From Pleodorina starrii (taxonomy: Eukaryota; Chlorophyta; Chlorophyceae; Chlamydomonadales; Volvocaceae): a stretch of 64,000 nucleotides of DNA. The stretch spans positions 1 to 64,000 of the forward strand of contig BRXU01000041.1 in NCBI GenBank assembly GCA_030267565.1. Reading direction: 5' to 3'. Both the position numbers and the translations under genes were made by a program. Shown one piece after another: positions 1-15,400 of this stretch. Every line of letters begins with the position of its first letter. The stretch's first letter is position 1. The notes under the pieces are model-generated. The model was given only the letters and a program-made list of their open reading frames with translations. It was not told the origin of the DNA and did no database searches.

Positions 1-3000
1 TGTGGACTGTGGACTGTGGACTGTGGACTGTGGACTGTGGACTGTGGACTGTGGACTGTGGACTGTGGACTGTGGACTGTGGACTGTGGACTGTGGACTG
101 TGGACTGTGGACTGTGGACTGTGGACTGTGGACTGTGGACTGTGGACTGTGGACTGTGGACTGTGGACTGTGGACTGTGGACTGTGGACTGTGGACTGTG
201 GACTGTGGACTGTGGACTGTGGACTGTGGACTGTGGACTGTGGACTGTGGACTGTGGACTGTGGACTGTGGACTGTGGACTGTGGACTGTGGACTGTGGA
301 CTGTGGACTGTGGACTGTGGACTGTGGACTGTGGACTGTGGACTGTGGACTGTGGACTGTGGACTGTGGACTGTGGACTGTGGACTGTGGACTGTGGACT
401 GTGGACTGTGGACTGTGGACTGTGGACTGTGGACTGTGGACTGTGGACTGTGGACTGTGGACTGTGGACTGTGGACTGTGGACTGTGGACTGTGGACTGT
501 GGACTGTGGACTGTGGACTGTGGACTGTGGACTGTGGACTGTGGACTGTGGACTGTGGACTGTGGACTGTGGACTGTGGACTGTGGACTGTGGACTGTGG
601 ACTGTGGACTGTGGACTGTGGACTGTGGACTGTGGACTGTGGACTGTGGACTGTGGACTGTGGACTGTGGACTGTGGACTGTGGACTGTGGACTGTGGAC
701 TGTGGACTGTGGACTGTGGACTGTGGACTGTGGACTGTGGACTGTGGACTGTGGACTGTGGACTGTGGACTGTGGACTGTGGACTGGTGACTGTGGACTG
801 TGGACTGTGGACTGTGGACTGTGGACTGTGGACTGTGGACTGTGGACTGTGGACTGTGGACTGTGGACTGTGGACTGTGGACTGTGGACTGGACTGTGGA
901 CTGTGGACTGTGGACTGTGGACTGTGGACTGTGGACTGTGGACTGTGGACTGTGGACTGTGGACTGTGGACTGTGGACTGTGGACTGTGGACTGTGGACT
1001 GTGGACTGTGGACTGTGGACTGTGGACTGTGGACTGTGGACTGTGGACTGTGGACTGTGGACTGTGGACTGTGGACTGTGGACTGTGGACTGTGGACTGT
1101 GGACTGTGGACTGTGACTGTGGACTGTGGACTGTGGACTGTGGACTGTGGACTGTGGACTGTGGACTGTGGACTGTGGACTGTGGACTGTGGACTGTGGA
1201 CTGTGGACTGTGGACTGTGGACTGTGGACTGTGGACTGTGGACTGTGGACTGAGGACTGTGGACTGTGGACTGTGGACTGTGGACTGTGGACTGTGGACT
1301 GTGGACTGTGGACTGTGGACTGTGGACTGTGGACTGTGGTGACTGTGGACTGTGGACTGTGGACTGTGGACTGTGGACTGTGGACTGTGGACTGTGGACT
1401 GTGGACTGTGGACTGTGGACTGTGGACTGTGGACTGTGGACTGTGGACTGTGGACTGTGGACTGTGGACTGTGGACTGTGGACTGTGGACTGTGGACTGT
1501 GGACTGTGGACTGTGGACTGTGGACTGTGGACTGTGGACTGTGGACTGTGGACTGTGGACTGTGGACTGTGGACTGTGGACTGTGGACTGTGGACTGTGG
1601 ACTGTGGACTGTGGACTGTGGACTGTGGACTGTGGACTGTGGACTGTGGACTGTGGACTGTGGACTGTGGACTGTGGACTGTGGACTGTGGACTGTGGAC
1701 TGTGGACTGTGGACTGTGGACTGTGGACTGTGGACTGTGGACTGTGGACTGTGGACTGTGGACTGTGGACTGTGGACTGTGGACTGTGGACTGTGGACTG
1801 TGGACTGTGGACTGTGGACTGTGGACTGTGGACTGTGGACTGTGGACTGTGGACTGTGGACTGTGGACTGTGGACTGTGGACTGTGGACTGTGGACTGTG
1901 GACTGTGGACTGTGGACTGTGGACTGTGGACTGTGGACTGTGGACTGTGGACTGTGGACTGTGGACTGTGGACTGTGGACTGTGGACTGTGGACTGTGGA
2001 CTGTGGACTGTGGACTGTGGACTGTGGACTGTGGACTGTGGACTGTGGACTGTGGACTGTGGACTGTGGACTGTGGACTGTGGACTGTGGACTGTGGACT
2101 GTGGACTGTGGACTGTGGACTGTGGACTGTGGACTGTGGACTGTGGACTGTGGACTGTGGACTGTGGACTGTGGACTGTGGACTGTGGACTGTGGACTGT
2201 GGACTGTGGACTGTGGACTGTGGACTGTGGACTGTGGACTGTGGACTGTGGACTGTGGACTGTGGACTGTGGACTGTGGACTGTGGACTGTGGACTGTGG
2301 ACTGTGGACTGTGGACTGTGGACTGTGGACTGTGGACTGTGGACTGTGGACTGTGGACTGTGGACTGTGGACTGTGGACTGTGGACTGTGGACTGTGGAC
2401 TGTGGACTGTGGACTGTGGACTGTGGACTGTGGACTGTGGACTGTGGACTGTGGACTGTGGACTGTGGACTGTGGACTGTGGACTGTGGACTGTGGACTG
2501 ATGACTGTGGACTGTGGACTGTGGACTGTGGACTGTGGACTGTGGACTGTGGACTGTGGACTGTGGACTGTGGACTGTGGACTGTGGACTGTGGACTGTG
2601 GACTGTGGACTGTGGACTGTGGACTGTGGACTGTGGACTGTGGACTGTGGACTGTGGACTGTGGACTGTGGACTGTGGACTGTGGACTGTGGACTGTGGA
2701 CTGTGGACTGTGGACTGTGGACTGTGGACTGTGGACTGTGGACTGTGGACTGTGGACTGTGGACTGTGGACTGTGGACTGTGGACTGTGGACTGTGGACT
2801 GTGGACTGTGGACTGTGGACTGTGGACTGTGGACTGTGGACTGTGGACTGTGGACTGTGGACTGTGGACTGTGGACTGTGGACTGTGGACTGTGGACTGT
2901 GGACTGTGGACTGTGGACTGTGGACTGTGGACTGTGGACTGTGGACTGTGGACTGTGGACTGTGGACTGTGGACTGTGGACTGTGGACTGTGGACTGTGG

Positions 3001-3080
3001 ACTGTGGACTGTGGACTGTGGACTGTGGACTGTGGACTGTGGACTGTGGACTGTGGACTGTGGACTGTGGACTGTGGACT

Positions 3081-3460
3081 TGGACTGTGTCTGTTGGTCT
3101 GTGGTCTGTGGACTGTGGGACTGTGGACTGTGACTGTGGACTGTGGACTGTGGACTGTGACTGTACGTGACTGGTGGGACTGTGACGGTGGACTGTGGAC
3201 TGTGACTGTGGACTGTGGACTGTGGACTGTGGACTGTGGACTGTGGACTGTGGACTGTGGTCTGGTGGACGTGGACTTGACTGGTGACTTGGACTGTGAC
3301 TGTGGACTGTGGACGTTGACTGTGGACTGTGACTGTGGACTGTGACTGTGGAGACTGTGGACTGTGGACTGTTGACTGTGGACTGTGGACTGGTGGACGG
3401 TGGACTGTGGACGGTGGACTGGAACTGTGGAACTGTGGAACTGTGGAACTGTGGAACTGT
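3081..3460 (+). repeat. Degenerate block inside the heptamer satellite
   Basis: The regular heptamer breaks down for about 380 bases into truncated and expanded units (runs of TGTGACTG, TGTGGTC, GGTGGAC), ending in five tandem copies of the 8-mer TGTGGAAC at about 3421-3460. A similar irregular stretch lies at about 4735-5000. These are the most diverged parts of the array and separate near-perfect blocks on either side. Confidence 0.85.
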
Positions 3461-6400
3461 GGACTGTGGACTGTGGACTGTGGACTGTGGACTGTGGACT
3501 GTGGACTGTGGACTGTGGACTGTGGACTGTGGACTGTGGACTGTGGACTGTGGACTGTGGACTGTGGACTGTGGACTGTGGACTGTGGACTGTGGACTGT
3601 GGACTGTGGACTGTGGACTGTGGACTGTGGACTGTGGACTGTGGACTGTGGACTGTGGACTGTGGACTGTGGACTGTGGACTGTGGACTGTGGACTGTGG
3701 ACTGTGGACTGTGGACTGTGGACTGTGGACTGTGGACTGTGGACTGTGGACTGTGGACTGTGGACTGTGGACTGTGGACTGTGGACTGTGGACTGTGGAC
3801 TGTGGACTGTGGACTGTGGACTGTGGACTGTGGACTGTGGACTGTGGACTGTGGACTGTGGACTGTGGACTGTGGACTGTGGACTGTGGACTGTGGACTG
3901 TGGACTGTGGACTGTGGACTGTGGACTGTGGACTGTGGACTGTGGACTGTGGACTGTGGACTGTGGACTGTGGACTGTGGACTGTGGACTGTGGACTGTG
4001 GACTGTGGACTGTGGACTGTGGACTGTGGACTGTGGACTGTGGACTGTGGACTGTGGACTGTGGACTGTGGACTGTGGACTGTGGACTGTGGACTGTGGA
4101 CTGTGGACTGTGGACTGTGGACTGTGGACTGTGGACTGTGGACTGTGGACTGTGGACTGTGGACTGTGGACTGTGGACTGTGGACTGTGGACTGTGGACT
4201 GTGGACTGTGGACTGGACTGTGGACTGTGGACTGTGGACTGTGGACTGTGGACTGTGGACTGTGGACTGTGGACTGTGGACTGTGGACTGTGGACTGTGG
4301 ACTGTGGACTGTGGACTGTGGACTGTGGACTGTGGACTGTGGACTGTGGACTGTGGACTGTGGACTGTGGACTGTGGACTGTGGACTGTGGACTGTGGAC
4401 TGTGGACTGTGGACTGTGGACTGTGGACTGTGGACTGTGGACTGTGGACTGTGGACTGTGGACTGTGGACTGTGGACTGTGGACTGTGGACTGTGGACTG
4501 TGGAACTGTGGAACTGTGGAACTGTGGAACTGTGGACTGTGGACTGTGGACTGTGGACTGTGGTCTGTGGACTGTGGACTGTGGACTGTGGACTGTGGTC
4601 TGTGGTCTGTGGCCTGTGGACTGTGGACTGTGGACTGTGGACTGTGGACTGTGGACTGTGGACTGTGGACTGTGGACTGTGGACTGTGGACTGTGGACTG
4701 TGGACTGTGGACTGTGGACTGTGGACTGTGGACTGTGTGGACTGTGACTGTGGACTGTGACTGTGGACTGTGGACTGTGGACTGTGGTCTGTGGACTGTG
4801 ACTGTGGACTGTGACTGTGGACTGTGGACAGTGGGACTGTGGACTGTGGAATGTGGACTGTGGACTGTGGACTGTGGACTGTGGACTGTGGACAGAGGAC
4901 TATGGACTGTGGACTGTGTACTGTGGACTGTGGACTGTGGACTGTGGACTGTGGACTGTGGACTGTGTACTGTGGAGTGGTGGACTGTGACTGTGGACTG
5001 TGACTGTGGACTGTGGACTGTGGACTGTGGACTGTGGACTGTGGACTGTGGACTGTGGACTGTGGACTGTGGACTGTGGACTGTGGACTGTGGACTGTGG
5101 ACTGTGGACTGTGGACTGTGGACTGTGGACTGTGGACTGTGGACTGTGGACTGTGGACTGTGGACTGTGGACTGTGGACTGTGGACTGTGGACTGTGGAC
5201 TGTGGACTGTGGACTGTGGACTGTGGACTGTGGACTGTGGACTGTGGACTGTGGACTGTGGACTGTGGACTGTGGACTGTGGACTGTGGACTGTGGACTG
5301 TGGACTGTGGACTGTGGACTGTGGACTGTGGACTGTGGACTGTGGACTGTGGACTGTGGACTGTGGACTGTGGACTGTGGACTGTGGACTGTGGACTGTG
5401 GACTGTGGACTGTGGACTGTGGACTGTGGACTGTGGACTGTGGACTGTGGACTGTGGACTGTGGACTGTGGACTGTGGACTGTGGACTGTGGACTGTGGA
5501 CTGTGGACTGTGGACTGTGGACTGTGGACTGTGGACGGGGGACTGTGGACTTTGGACTGTGGACTGTGGACTGTGGACTGTGGACTGTGGACTGTGTACT
5601 GTGGACTGTGGACTGTGGACTGTGGACTGTGGACTGTGGACTGTGGACTGTGGACTGTGGACTGTGGACTGTGGACTGTGGACTGTGGACTGTGGACTGT
5701 GGACTGTGGACTGTGGACTGTGGACTGTGGACTGTGGACTGTGGACTGTGGACTGTGGACTGTGGACTGTGGACTGTGGACTGTGGACTGTGGACTGTGG
5801 ACTGTGGACTGTGGACTGTGGACTGTGGACTGTGACTGTGGATTGTGGACTGTGGACTGTGGACTGTGGACTGTGGACTGTGGACTGTGGACTGTGGACT
5901 GTGGACTGTGGACTGTGGACTGTGGACTGTGGACTGTGGACTGTGGACTGTGGACTGTGGACTGTGGACTGTGGAATGTGGACTGTGGACTGTGGACTGT
6001 GGACTGTGGACTGTGGACTGTGGACTGTGGACTGTGGACTGTGGACTGTGAACTGTGGACTGTGGACTGTGGCCTGTGGACTGTGGACTGTGGACTGTGG
6101 ACTGTGGACTGTGGACTGTGGACTGTGGACTGTGGACTGTGGACTGTGGACTGTGGACTGTGGACTGTGGACTGTGGACTGTGGACTGTGGACTGTGGAC
6201 TGTGGACTGTGGACTGTGGACTGTGGACTGTGGACTGTGGACTGTGGACTGTGGACGGTGGTCTGTGGACTGTGGACTGTGGACTGTGGACTGTGGACTG
6301 TGGACTGTGGACTGTGGACTGTGGACTGTGGACTGTGGACTGTGGACTGTGGACTGTGGACTGTGGACTGTGGACTGTGGACTGTGGACTGTGGACTGTG

Positions 6401-9400
6401 GACTGTGGACTGTGGACTGTGGACTGGGGACTGTGGACTGTGGACTGGGGACTGTGGACTGTGGACTGTGGACGGTGGACTGTGGACTGTGGACTGTGGA
6501 CTGTGGACTGTGGACTGTGGACTGTGGACTGTGGACTGTGGACTGTGGACTGTGGACTGTGGACTGTGGACTGTGGACTGTGGGATGTGGTCTGTGGACT
6601 GTGGGGACTGTGGACTGTGGACTGTGGACTGTGGACTGTGGACTGTGGACTGTGGACTGTGGACTGTGGACTGTGGACTGTGGACTGTGGACTGTGGACT
6701 GTGGGACTGTGGACTGTGGACTGTGGACTGTGGACTGTGGACTGTGGACTGTGGACTGTGGACTGTGGACTGTGGACTGTGGACTGTGGACTGTGGACTG
6801 TGGACTGTGGACTGTGGACTGTGGACTGTGGACTGTGGACTGTGGACTGTGGACTGTGGACTGTGGACTGTGGACTGTGGACTGTGGACTGTGGACTGTG
6901 GACTGTGGACTGTGGACTGTGGACTGTGGACTGTGGACTGTGGACTGTGGACTGTGGACTGTGGACTGTGGACTGTGGACTGTGGACTGTGGACTGTGGA
7001 CTGTGGACTGTGGACTGTGGACTGTGGACTGTGGACTGTGGACTGTGGACTGTGGACTGTGGACTGTGGACTGTGGACTGTGGACTGTGGACTGTGGACT
7101 GTGGACTGGTGACTGTGGACTGTGGACTGTGGACTGTGGACTGTGGACTGTGGACTGTGGACTGTGGACTGTGGACTGTGGACTGTGGACTGGGGACTGT
7201 GGACTGTGGACTGTGGACTGTGGACTGTGGACTGTGGACTGTGGACTGTGGACTGTGGACTGTGGACTGTGGACTGTGGACTGTGGACTGTGGACTGTGG
7301 ACTGTGGACTGTGGACTGTGGACTGTGGACTGTGGACTGTGGACTGTGGACTGTGGACTGTGGACTGTGGACTGTGGACTGTGGACTGTGGACTGTGGAC
7401 TGTGGCGTGTGGACTGTGGACTGTGGACTGTGGACTGTGGACTGTGGACTGTGGACTGTGGACTGTGGACTGTGGACTGGGGACTGTGGACTGTGGACTG
7501 TGGACTGTGGACTGTGGACTGTGGACTGTGGACTGTGGACTGTGGACTGTGGACTGTGGACTGTGGACTGTGGACTGTGGACTGTGGACTGTGGACTGTG
7601 GACTGTGGACTGTGGACTGTGGACTGTGGACTGTGGACTGTGGACTGTGGACTGTGGACTGTGGACTGTGGACTGTGGACTGTGGACTGTGGACTGTGGA
7701 CTGTGGACTGTGGACTGTGGACTGTGGACTGTGGACTGTGGACTGTGGACTGTGGACTGTGGGGACTGTGGACTGTGGACTGTGGACTGTGGACTGTGGA
7801 CTGTGGACTGTGGACTGTGGACTGTGGACTGTGGACTGTGGACTGTGGACTGTGGACTGTGGACTGTGGACTGTGGACTGTGGACTGTGGACTGTGGACT
7901 GTGGACTGTGGACTGTGGAACTGTGGAACTGTGGAACTGTGGAACTGTGGAACTGTGGAACTGTGGACTGTGGACTGTGGACTGTGGACTGTGGACTGTG
8001 GACTGTGGACTGTGGACTGTGGACTGTGGACTGTGGACTGTGGACTGTGGACTGTGGACTGTGGACTGTGGACTGTGGACTGTGGACTGTGGACTGTGGA
8101 CTGTGGACTGTGGACTGTGGACTGTGGACTGTGGACTGTGGACTGTGGACTGTGGACTGTGGACTGTGGACTGTGGACTGTGGACTGTGGACTGTGGACT
8201 GTGGACTGTGGACTGTGGACTGTGGACTGTGGACTGTGGACTGTGGACTGTGGACTGTGGACTGTGGACTGTGGACTGTGGACTGTGGCCTGTGGACTGT
8301 GGACTGTGGACTGTGGACTGTGGACTGTGGACTGTGGACTGTGGACTGTGGACTGTGGACTGTGGACTGTGGACTGTGGACTGTGGACTGTGGACTGTGG
8401 ACTGTGGACTGTGGACTGTGGACTGTGGACTGTGGACTGTGGACTGTGGACTGTGGACTGTGGACTGTGGACTGTGGACTGTGGACTGTGGACTGTGGAC
8501 TGTGGACTGTGGACTGTGGACTGTGGACTGTGGACTGTGGACTGTGGACTGTGACTGTGGACTGTGGACTGTGGACTGTGGACTGTGGACTGTGGACTGT
8601 TGACTGTGGACTGTGGACTGTGGACTGTGGACTGTGGACTGTGGACTGTGGACTGTGGACTGTGGACTGTGGACTGTGGACTGTGGACTGTGGACTGTGG
8701 ACTGTGGACTGTGGACTGTGGACTGTGGACTGTGGACTGTGGACTGTGGACTGTGACTGTGGACTGTGGACTGTGGACTGTGGACTGTGGACTGTGGACT
8801 GTGGACTGTGGACTGTGGACTGTGGACTGTGGACTGTGGACTGTGGACTGTGGACTGTGGACTGTGGACTGTGGACTGTGGACTGTGGACTGTGACTGTG
8901 GACTGTGGACTGTGGACTGTGGACTGTGGACTGTGGACTGTGGACTGTGGACTGTGGACTGTGGACTGTGGACTGTGGACTGTGGACTGTGGACTGTGGA
9001 CTGTGGACTGTGGACTGTGGACTGTGGACTGTGGACTGTGACTGTGGACTGTGGACTGTGGACTGTGGACTGTGGACTGTGGACTGTGGACTGTGGACTG
9101 TGGACTGTGGACTGTGGACTGTGGACTGTGGACTGTGGACTGTGGACTGTGGACTGTGGACTGTGGACTGTGGACTTGGGACTGTGGACTGTGGACTGTG
9201 GACTGTGGACTGTGGACTGTGGAGTGTGGACTGTGGATTGTGGACTGTGGACTGTGGACTGTGGACTGTGGACTGTGGACTGTGGACTGTGGACTGTGGA
9301 CTGTGGACTGTTGGACTGTGGACTGTGGACTGTGGACTGTGGACTGTGGACTGTGGACTGTGGACTGTGGACTGTGGACTGTGGACTGTGGACTGTGGAC

Positions 9401-12400
9401 TGTGGACTGTGGACTGTGGACTGTGGACTGTGGACTGTGGACTGTGGACTGTGGACTGTGGACTGTGGACTGTGGACTGTGGACTGTGGACTGTGGACTG
9501 TGGACTGTGGACTGTGGACTGTGGACTGTGGACTGTGGACTGTGGACTGTGGACTGTGGACTGTGGACTGTGGACTGTGGACTGTGGACTGTGGACTGTG
9601 GACTGTGGACTGTGGACTGGGGAGTGTGGAGTGTGGACTGTGGACTGTGGACTGTGGACTGTGGACTGTGGACTGTGGACTGTGGACTGTGGACTGTGGA
9701 CTGTGGACTGTGGACTGTGGACTGTGGAATGTGGACTGTGGACTTTGGACTGTGGACTGTGGACGGTGGACTGTGGACTGTGGACTGTGGACTGTGGACT
9801 GTGGACTGTGGACTGTGGACTGTGGACTGTGGACTGGGGACTGTGGACTGTGGACTGTGGACTGTGGAATGTGGAATGTGGACTGTGGACTGTGGACTGT
9901 GGACTGTGGACTGTGGACTGTGGCCTGTGGACTGTGGACTGTGGACTGTGGACTGTGGACTGTGGACTGTGGAACTGTGGAACTGTGGACTGTGGACTGT
10001 GGACTGTGGACTGTGGACTGTGGACTGTGGACTGTGGACTGTGGACTGTGGACTGTGGACTGTGGACTGTGGACTGTGGACTGTGGACTGTGGACTGTGG
10101 ACTGTGGACTGTGGAATGTGGACTGTGGACTGTGGTCTGTGGACTGTGGACTGTGGACTGTGGACTGTGGACTGTGGACTGTGGACTGTGGACTGTGGAC
10201 TGTGGACTGTGGACTGTGGACTGTGGACTGTGGACTGTGGACTGGGGACGGGGGACTGTGGACTGTGGACTGTGGACTGTGGACTGTGGACTGTGGACTG
10301 TGGACTTTGGACTGTGGACTGTGGACTGTGGACTGTGGACTGTGGACTGTGGACTGTGGACTGTGGACTGTGGACTGTGGACTGTGGACTGTGGACTGTG
10401 GACTGTGGACTGTGGACTGTGGACTGTGGAGTGTGGACTGTGGACTGTGGACTGTGGACTGTGGACTGTGGACTGTGGACTGTGGACTGTGGACTGTGGA
10501 CGGGGGACTGTGGACTGTGGACTGTGGACTGTGGACTGTGGACTGTGGACTGTGGACTGTGGACTGTGGACTGTGGACTGTGGACTGTGGACTGTGGACT
10601 GTGGACTGTGGACTGTGGACTGTGGACTGTGGACTGTGGACTGTGGACTGTGGACTGTGGACTGTGGACTGTGGACTGTGGGCTGTGGACTGTGGACTGT
10701 GGACTGTGGACTGTGGACTGTGGACTGTGGACTGTGGACTGTGGACTGTGGACTGTGGACTGTGGACTGTGGACTGTGGACTGTGGACTGTGGACTGTGG
10801 ACTGTGGACTGTGGACTGTGGACTGTGGACTGTGGACTGTGGTATGTGGACTGTGGACTGTGGACTGTGGACTGTGGACTGTGGACTGTGGACTGTGGAC
10901 TGTGGACTGTGGACTGTGGACTGTGGACTGTGGTCTGTGGACTGTGGACTGTGGACTGTGGACTGTGGACTGTGGACTGTGGACTGGACTGTGGACTGTG
11001 GACTGTGGACTGTGGACTGTGGACTGTGGACTGTGGACTGTGGACTGTGGACTGTGGACTGTGGACTGTGGACTGTGGACTGTGGACTGTGGACTGTGGA
11101 CTGTGGACTGTGGACTGTGGACTGGTGACTGTGGACTGTGGACTGTGGACTGTGGACTGTGGACTGTGGACTGTGGACTGTGGACTGTGGACTGTGGACT
11201 TTGGACTGTGGACTGTGGACTGTGGACTGTGTACTGTGGACTTTGGACGTGGACTGTGGACTGTGGAATGTGGACTGTGACTGGGGACTGTGGACTGTGG
11301 ACTGTGGAACTGTGGAACTGTGGACTGTGGACTGTGGACTGTGGACTGTGGACTGTGGACTGTGGACTGTGGACTGTGGACTGTGGACTGTGGACTGTGG
11401 ACTGTGGACTGTGGACTGTGGACTGTGGTCTGTTGACTGTGGACTGTGGACTGTGGACTGTGGACTGTGGACTGTGGACTGTGGACTGTGGACTGTGGAC
11501 TGTGGACTGTGGACTGTGGACTGTGGACTGTGGACTGTGGACTGTGGACTTTGGACTTTGGACTGTGGACTGTGGACTGTGGACTGTGGACTGTGGACTG
11601 TGGACTGTGGACTGTGGACTGTGGACTGTGGACTGTGGACTGTGGACTGTGGACTGTGGACTGTGGACTGTTGGCTGTTGAGTGTGGAGTGTGGACTGTG
11701 GACTGCGGACTGTGGACTGGGGACTGTTGACTGTTGACTGTGGACTGTGGACTGTGGACTGTGGACTGTGGACTGTGGACTGTGGACTGTGGACTGTGGA
11801 CTGTGGACTGTGGACTGTGGACTGTGGACTGTGGACTGTGGACTGTGGACTGTGGACTGTGGACTGTGGAGGGTGGACTGTGGACTGTGGTCTGTGGACT
11901 GTGGACTGTGACTGTGGACTGTGGACTGTGGACTGTGGACTGTGGACTGTGGACTGTGGACTGTGGACTGTGGACTGGTGGACGGTGGTCGTGGACTGTG
12001 GACTGTGGACTGTGGACTGTGGACTGTGGACTGTGGGACTGTGACTGTGGACTGTGGACTGTGGACTGTGGACTGTGACTGTGGACTGCGGAACTGTGGA
12101 ACTGTGGACTGTGGACTGTGGACTGTGGACTGTGGACTGTGGACTGTGGACTGTGGACTGTGGACTGTGGACTGTGGACTGTGGACTGTGGACTGTGGAC
12201 TGTGGACTGTGGACTGTGGACTTAGGACTGTGGACTGTGGACTGTGGACTGTGGACTGTGGACTGTGGACTCGGGACTGTGGACTGTGGACTGTGGACTG
12301 TGGACTGTGGACTGTGGACTGTGGACTGTGGACTGTGGACTGTGGACTGTGGCATGTGGACTGTGGACTGTGGACTGTGGACTGTGGACTGTGGACTGTG

Positions 12401-12449
12401 GACTGTGGACTGTGGACTGTGGACTGTGGTAAGTTGACTGTGGACTGTG

Positions 12450-15400
12450 ACTGTGGACTGTGGACTGTGGACTGTGGACTGTGGACTGTGGACTGTGGAC
12501 TGTGGACTGTGGACTGTGGACTGTGGACTGTGGACTGTGGACTGTGGACTGTGGACTGTGGACTGTGGACTGTGGACTGTGGACTGTGGACTGTGGACTG
12601 TGGACTGTGGACTGTGGACTGTGGACTGTGGACTGTGGACTGTGGACTGTGGACTGTGGACTGTGGACTGTGGACTGTGGACTGTGGACTGTGGACTGTG
12701 GACTGTGGACTGTGGACTGTGGACTGTGGACTGTGGACTGTGGACTGTGGACTGTGGACTGTGGACTGTGGACTGTGGACTGTGGACTGTGGACTGTGGA
12801 CTGTGGACTGTGGACTGTGGACTGTGGACTGTGGACTGTGGACTGTGGACTGTGGACTGTGGACTGTGGACTGTGGACTGTGGACTGTGGACTGTGGACT
12901 GTGGACTGTGGACTGTGGACTGTGGACTGTGGACTGTGGACTGTGGACTGTGGACTGTGGACTGTGGACTGTGGACTGTGGACTGTGGACTGTGGACTGT
13001 GGACTGTGGACTGTGGACTGTGGACTGTGGACTGTGGACTGTGGACTGTGGACTGTGGACTGTGGACTGTGGACTGTGGACTGTGGACTGTGGACTGTGG
13101 ACTGTGGACTGTGGACTGTGGACTGTGGACTGTGGACTGTGGACTGTGGACTGTGGACTGTGGACTGTGGACTGTGGACTGTGGACTGTGGACTGTGGAC
13201 TGTGGACTGTGGACTGTGGACTGTGGACTGTGGACTGTGGACTGTGGACTGTGGACTGTGGACTGTGGACTGTGGACTGTGGACTGTGGACTGTGGACTG
13301 TGGACTGTGGACTGTGGACTGTGGACTGTGGACTGTGGACTGTGGACTGTGGACTGTGGACTGTGGACTGTGGACTGTGGACTGTGGACTGTGGACTGTG
13401 GACTGTGGACTGTGGACTGTGGACTGTGGACTGTGGACTGTGGACTGTGGACTGTGGACTGTGGACTGTGGACTGTGGACTGTGGACTGTGGACTGTGGA
13501 CTGTGGACTGTGGACTGTGGACTGTGGACTGTGGACTGTGGACTGTGGACTGTGGACTGTGGACTGTGGACTGTGGACTGTGGACTGTGGACTGTGGACT
13601 GTGGACTGTGGACTGTGGACTGTGGACTGTGGACTGTGGACTGTGGACTGTGGACTGTGGACTGTGGACTGTGGACTGTGGACTGTGGACTGTGGACTGT
13701 GGACTGTGGACTGTGGACTGTGGACTGTGGACTGTGGACTGTGGACTGTGGACTGTGGACTGTGGACTGTGGACTGTGGACTGTGGACTGTGGACTGTGG
13801 ACTGTGGACTGTGGACTGTGGACTGTGGACTGTGGACTGTGGACTGTGGACTGTGGACTGTGGACTGTGGACTGTGGACTGTGGACTGTGGACTGTGGAC
13901 TGTGGACTGTGGACTGTGGACTGTGGACTGTGGACTGTGGACTGTGGACTGTGGACTGTGGACTGTGGACTGTGGACTGTGGACTGTGGACTGTGGACTG
14001 TGGACTGTGGACTGTGGACTGTGGACTGTGGACTGTGGACTGTGGACTGTGGACTGTGGACTGTGGACTGTGGACTGTGGACTGTGGACTGTGGACTGTG
14101 GACTGTGGACTGTGGACTGTGGACTGTGGACTGTGGACTGTGGACTGTGGACTGTGGACTGTGGACTGTGGACTGTGGACTGTGGACTGTGGACTGTGGA
14201 CTGTGGACTGTGGACTGTGGACTGTGGACTGTGGACTGTGGACTGTGGACTGTGGACTGTGGACTGTGGACTGTGGACTGTGGACTGTGGACTGTGGACT
14301 GTGGACTGTGGACTGTGGACTGTGGACTGTGGACTGTGGACTGTGGACTGTGGACTGTGGACTGTGGACTGTGGACTGTGGACTGTGGACTGTGGACTGT
14401 GGACTGTGGACTGTGGACTGTGGACTGTGGACTGTGGACTGTGGACTGTGGACTGTGGACTGTGGACTGTGGACTGTGGACTGTGGACTGTGGACTGTGG
14501 ACTGTGGACTGTGGACTGTGGACTGTGGACTGTGGACTGTGGACTGTGGACTGTGGACTGTGGACTGTGGACTGTGGACTGTGGACTGTGGACTGTGGAC
14601 TGTGGACTGTGGACTGTGGACTGTGGACTGTGGACTGTGGACTGTGGACTGTGGACTGTGGACTGTGGACTGTGGACTGTGGACTGTGGACTGTGGACTG
14701 TGGACTGTGGACTGTGGACTGTGGACTGTGGACTGTGGACTGTGGACTGTGGACTGTGGACTGTGGACTGTGGACTGTGGACTGTGGACTGTGGACTGTG
14801 GACTGTGGACTGTGGACTGTGGACTGTGGACTGTGGACTGTGGACTGTGGACTGTGGACTGTGGACTGTGGACTGTGGACTGTGGACTGTGGACTGTGGA
14901 CTGTGGACTGTGGACTGTGGACTGTGGACTGTGGACTGTGGACTGTGGACTGTGGACTGTGGACTGTGGACTGTGGACTGTGGACTGTGGACTGTGGACT
15001 GTGGACTGTGGACTGTGGACTGTGGACTGTGGACTGTGGACTGTGGACTGTGGACTGTGGACTGTGGACTGTGGACTGTGGACTGTGGACTGTGGACTGT
15101 GGACTGTGGACTGTGGACTGTGGACTGTGGACTGTGGACTGTGGACTGTGGACTGTGGACTGTGGACTGTGGACTGTGGACTGTGGACTGTGGACTGTGG
15201 ACTGTGGACTGTGGACTGTGGACTGTGGACTGTGGACTGTGGACTGTGGACTGTGGACTGTGGACTGTGGACTGTGGACTGTGGACTGTGGACTGTGGAC
15301 TGTGGACTGTGGACTGTGGACTGTGGACTGTGGACTGTGGACTGTGGACTGTGGACTGTGGACTGTGGACTGTGGACTGTGGACTGTGGACTGTGGACTG